Of a DNA stretch of 64,000 nt, positions 62,862 to 64,000 are shown piece after piece (position 1 is the stretch's first letter; every line of letters begins with the position of its first letter). A program made the translations under genes and the position numbers. The notes under the pieces were generated by a model. It was not told the origin of the DNA. It made no database searches and saw nothing but the letters and a program-made list of their open reading frames with translations. Source of the DNA: Leptospirillum ferrooxidans C2-3 (GTDB lineage: Bacteria > Nitrospirota > Leptospirillia > Leptospirillales > Leptospirillaceae); NCBI RefSeq assembly GCF_000284315.1, contig NC_017094.1:1891486-1955485 (forward strand), in the 5' to 3' direction.

Positions 62862-64000
62862 ATGGCGTTGTTCCAGATCTATCACAATACCCGAACCACC
62901 GTCGCAAGATTCCAGGAATCGGTCCTGAGACGAGTCGTCGGCATCGGTGCCCTGTACTCAACCGGTTATGGCGATGTGGGATCCTCCATCTACTATGCCC
63001 TCGGAATCACAACCGTCTATGCCCAGGGAGCCTCCTTTCTTGCCATTCTGGTTGCAGGTCTCTTTTTTGTCGCTACGGTTTTAAGTTACGCGGAGCTTTC
63101 AAGCGCCATTCCGGAAGCGGGAGGATCCTCTCTCTTCGCGCAAAGGGCCTTTGGTGACGGATGGGCTTTTTTCGCCGGATGGGCGCTCCTTCTGGACTAC
63201 ATACTGACCCTTGCGATCAGTGCGTTTTCCGTTGGTCCCTATCTGTCCTACTTCTTTCCGATCTTCAAGGACAACCCGCAGGTCAATGTCACCTTCACCG
63301 CCCTGTTGATCGCGATGCTTGTCGCCATCAATATCTTCGGACTGAAGGAGTCCTCCTGGTTTTCCCTCATGCTGACGGGATTCGACATCCTGACCCAGTT
63401 ATCCCTGATGGGACTCGGCGTCTTCTTTCTCTTCAACTTCAACAAGATCTGGAACCAGTTCACCATGGGGCAAACCCCCACCTGGCCGCATTTTCTTTAT
63501 GGAATCTCCATCGCCATGGTCGCCTATACCGGGATCGAGGCCATCAGCCAGATGGCCGCCGAAGCCAGGGATCCGGGAAAATCTGTCCCCAGGGCAATGT
63601 TCATGACGATGTTCACCACCGTCTTTTTCTATGCCGGCATCTCCATGGTCGCCCTTTCCGCCATGTCCCCCAAGATCCTGTCCACAACCTATGTCAACGA
63701 TCCTATTGCCGGCATCGCCCACTTCATTCCTCACGTCAATAGCATCCTGGGACCCTGGGTTGCGCTTCTTGGAGCGACGATCCTGACCGTCGCAGCGAAT
63801 GCCGGTCTGATCGGGGTGTCCCGGCTCGCCTACTCCATGTCCAACAATTTCCTGATCCACCCGATCTTCCACCGCACGACCGACCGATGGAAAACCCCGG
63901 CCTTTTCCCTCGTCACATTCGGTGTCGTCGCCGCCATGATCGTGGCCTTCTTTCCGTTTCTCGACATCCTCGCGGACCTTTACAACTATGGTGCCATGCT
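62862..64000 (+). CDS. APC family amino acid permease, C-terminus cut by window end
   Basis: At least 379 residues visible. Start ATG 62862 has GAAGGGG five bases upstream; an in-frame ATG at 62811 is the alternative. The first membrane helix has SSIYYALG (APC loop) preceded by STGYGDVG; about ten spans follow, with YTGIEAISQMAAEARDPGKSVP as the strongest APC signature. It continues past the edge. It is a different subfamily from the 55680 permease. Confidence 0.85.
   Translation, partial: MALFQIYHNTRTTVARFQESVLRRVVGIGALYSTGYGDVGSSIYYALGITTVYAQGASFLAILVAGLFFVATVLSYAELSSAIPEAGGSSLFAQRAFGDGWAFFAGWALLLDYILTLAISAFSVGPYLSYFFPIFKDNPQVNVTFTALLIAMLVAINIFGLKESSWFSLMLTGFDILTQLSLMGLGVFFLFNFNKIWNQFTMGQTPTWPHFLYGISIAMVAYTGIEAISQMAAEARDPGKSVPRAMFMTMFTTVFFYAGISMVALSAMSPKILSTTYVNDPIAGIAHFIPHVNSILGPWVALLGATILTVAANAGLIGVSRLAYSMSNNFLIHPIFHRTTDRWKTPAFSLVTFGVVAAMIVAFFPFLDILADLYNYGAM

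Noticed and set aside
62664-62885. 73-residue leftward ORF with a protein-like composition
   Set aside because: GTG start without a ribosome site, overlaps the permease start and the terminator; no support for expression.

Overview
The window looks like a chromosomal stretch of a diderm, flagellated, iron-rich-lifestyle bacterium. By eye the base composition is near 50-55% G+C, with frequent GTG/TTG starts and strong GGAGG ribosome sites. A bS22-type mini ribosomal protein, a human-like tetracysteine HscB, a non-canonical IscS, a stand-alone tetrahaem NapC-like cytochrome and several lipoproteins together point to Nitrospirota, most like Leptospirillum. This is an inference from gene content; no search was possible. 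No rRNA, tRNA, CRISPR array, insertion sequence or phage gene was seen.

Layout. 1-1500: a partial LPP20/DUF4384-like lipoprotein and a 37-residue membrane peptide, both leftward. 1787-4838: a CNNM/HlyC-CorC transporter, an unknown anchored protein and a membrane protein with a degenerate PLD domain, all overlapping. 4950-11051: a complete ISC iron-sulfur operon (iscR-S-U-A, internal terminator, hscB-hscA-fdx-iscX, unknown ORF), followed by the carrier ATPase Mrp/ApbC, a Nudix enzyme and truA. 14052-16090: small unknown ORFs, then a diiron ODP-like protein beside a soluble chemoreceptor. 16097-18106 (leftward): DUF971, wrbA, gpsA. 18266-24659: serS, pseudo-receiver, TPR protein, hflX and small conserved proteins. 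24724-27605: a pair of M16 peptidases. 27773: bS22. 28393-44825 is almost entirely leftward: a GGDEF-EAL protein, eno-ftsB, tetrahaem cytochrome, gatC-panD-gatA-gatB, pcrA, a beta-propeller protein, glmU, DUF502 and an FNR-like reductase. 44987-49670: CDGSH and DUF488 proteins, an outer-membrane protein, an OYE-type reductase, a CDGSH/DoxX/MarR redox group, and an isolated small transcription unit encoding a 28-residue hydrophobic peptide. 49714-55655: tmk, holB, ricT, metG, tatD, yacP-like. 55680-64000: two amino-acid permeases flanking a set of Ser/Thr-rich lipoproteins and an outer-membrane protein.

The most interesting point is the IscS of the ISC operon. It has lost the PLP-binding lysine and the other main cofactor contacts (His, Asp and Gln positions), yet keeps the mobile active-site cysteine loop. 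It should not be a cysteine desulfurase. It resembles the situation described for Archaeoglobus fulgidus IscS, where the protein is thought to act as a cysteine ligand or scaffold partner for IscU. The second point is the ODP-chemoreceptor pair, a likely iron/oxygen-sensing input to chemotaxis. Others are the isolated 28-residue membrane peptide unit, a 76+53-residue gene pair separated by tandem in-frame stops, and the lipoprotein/OMP island.
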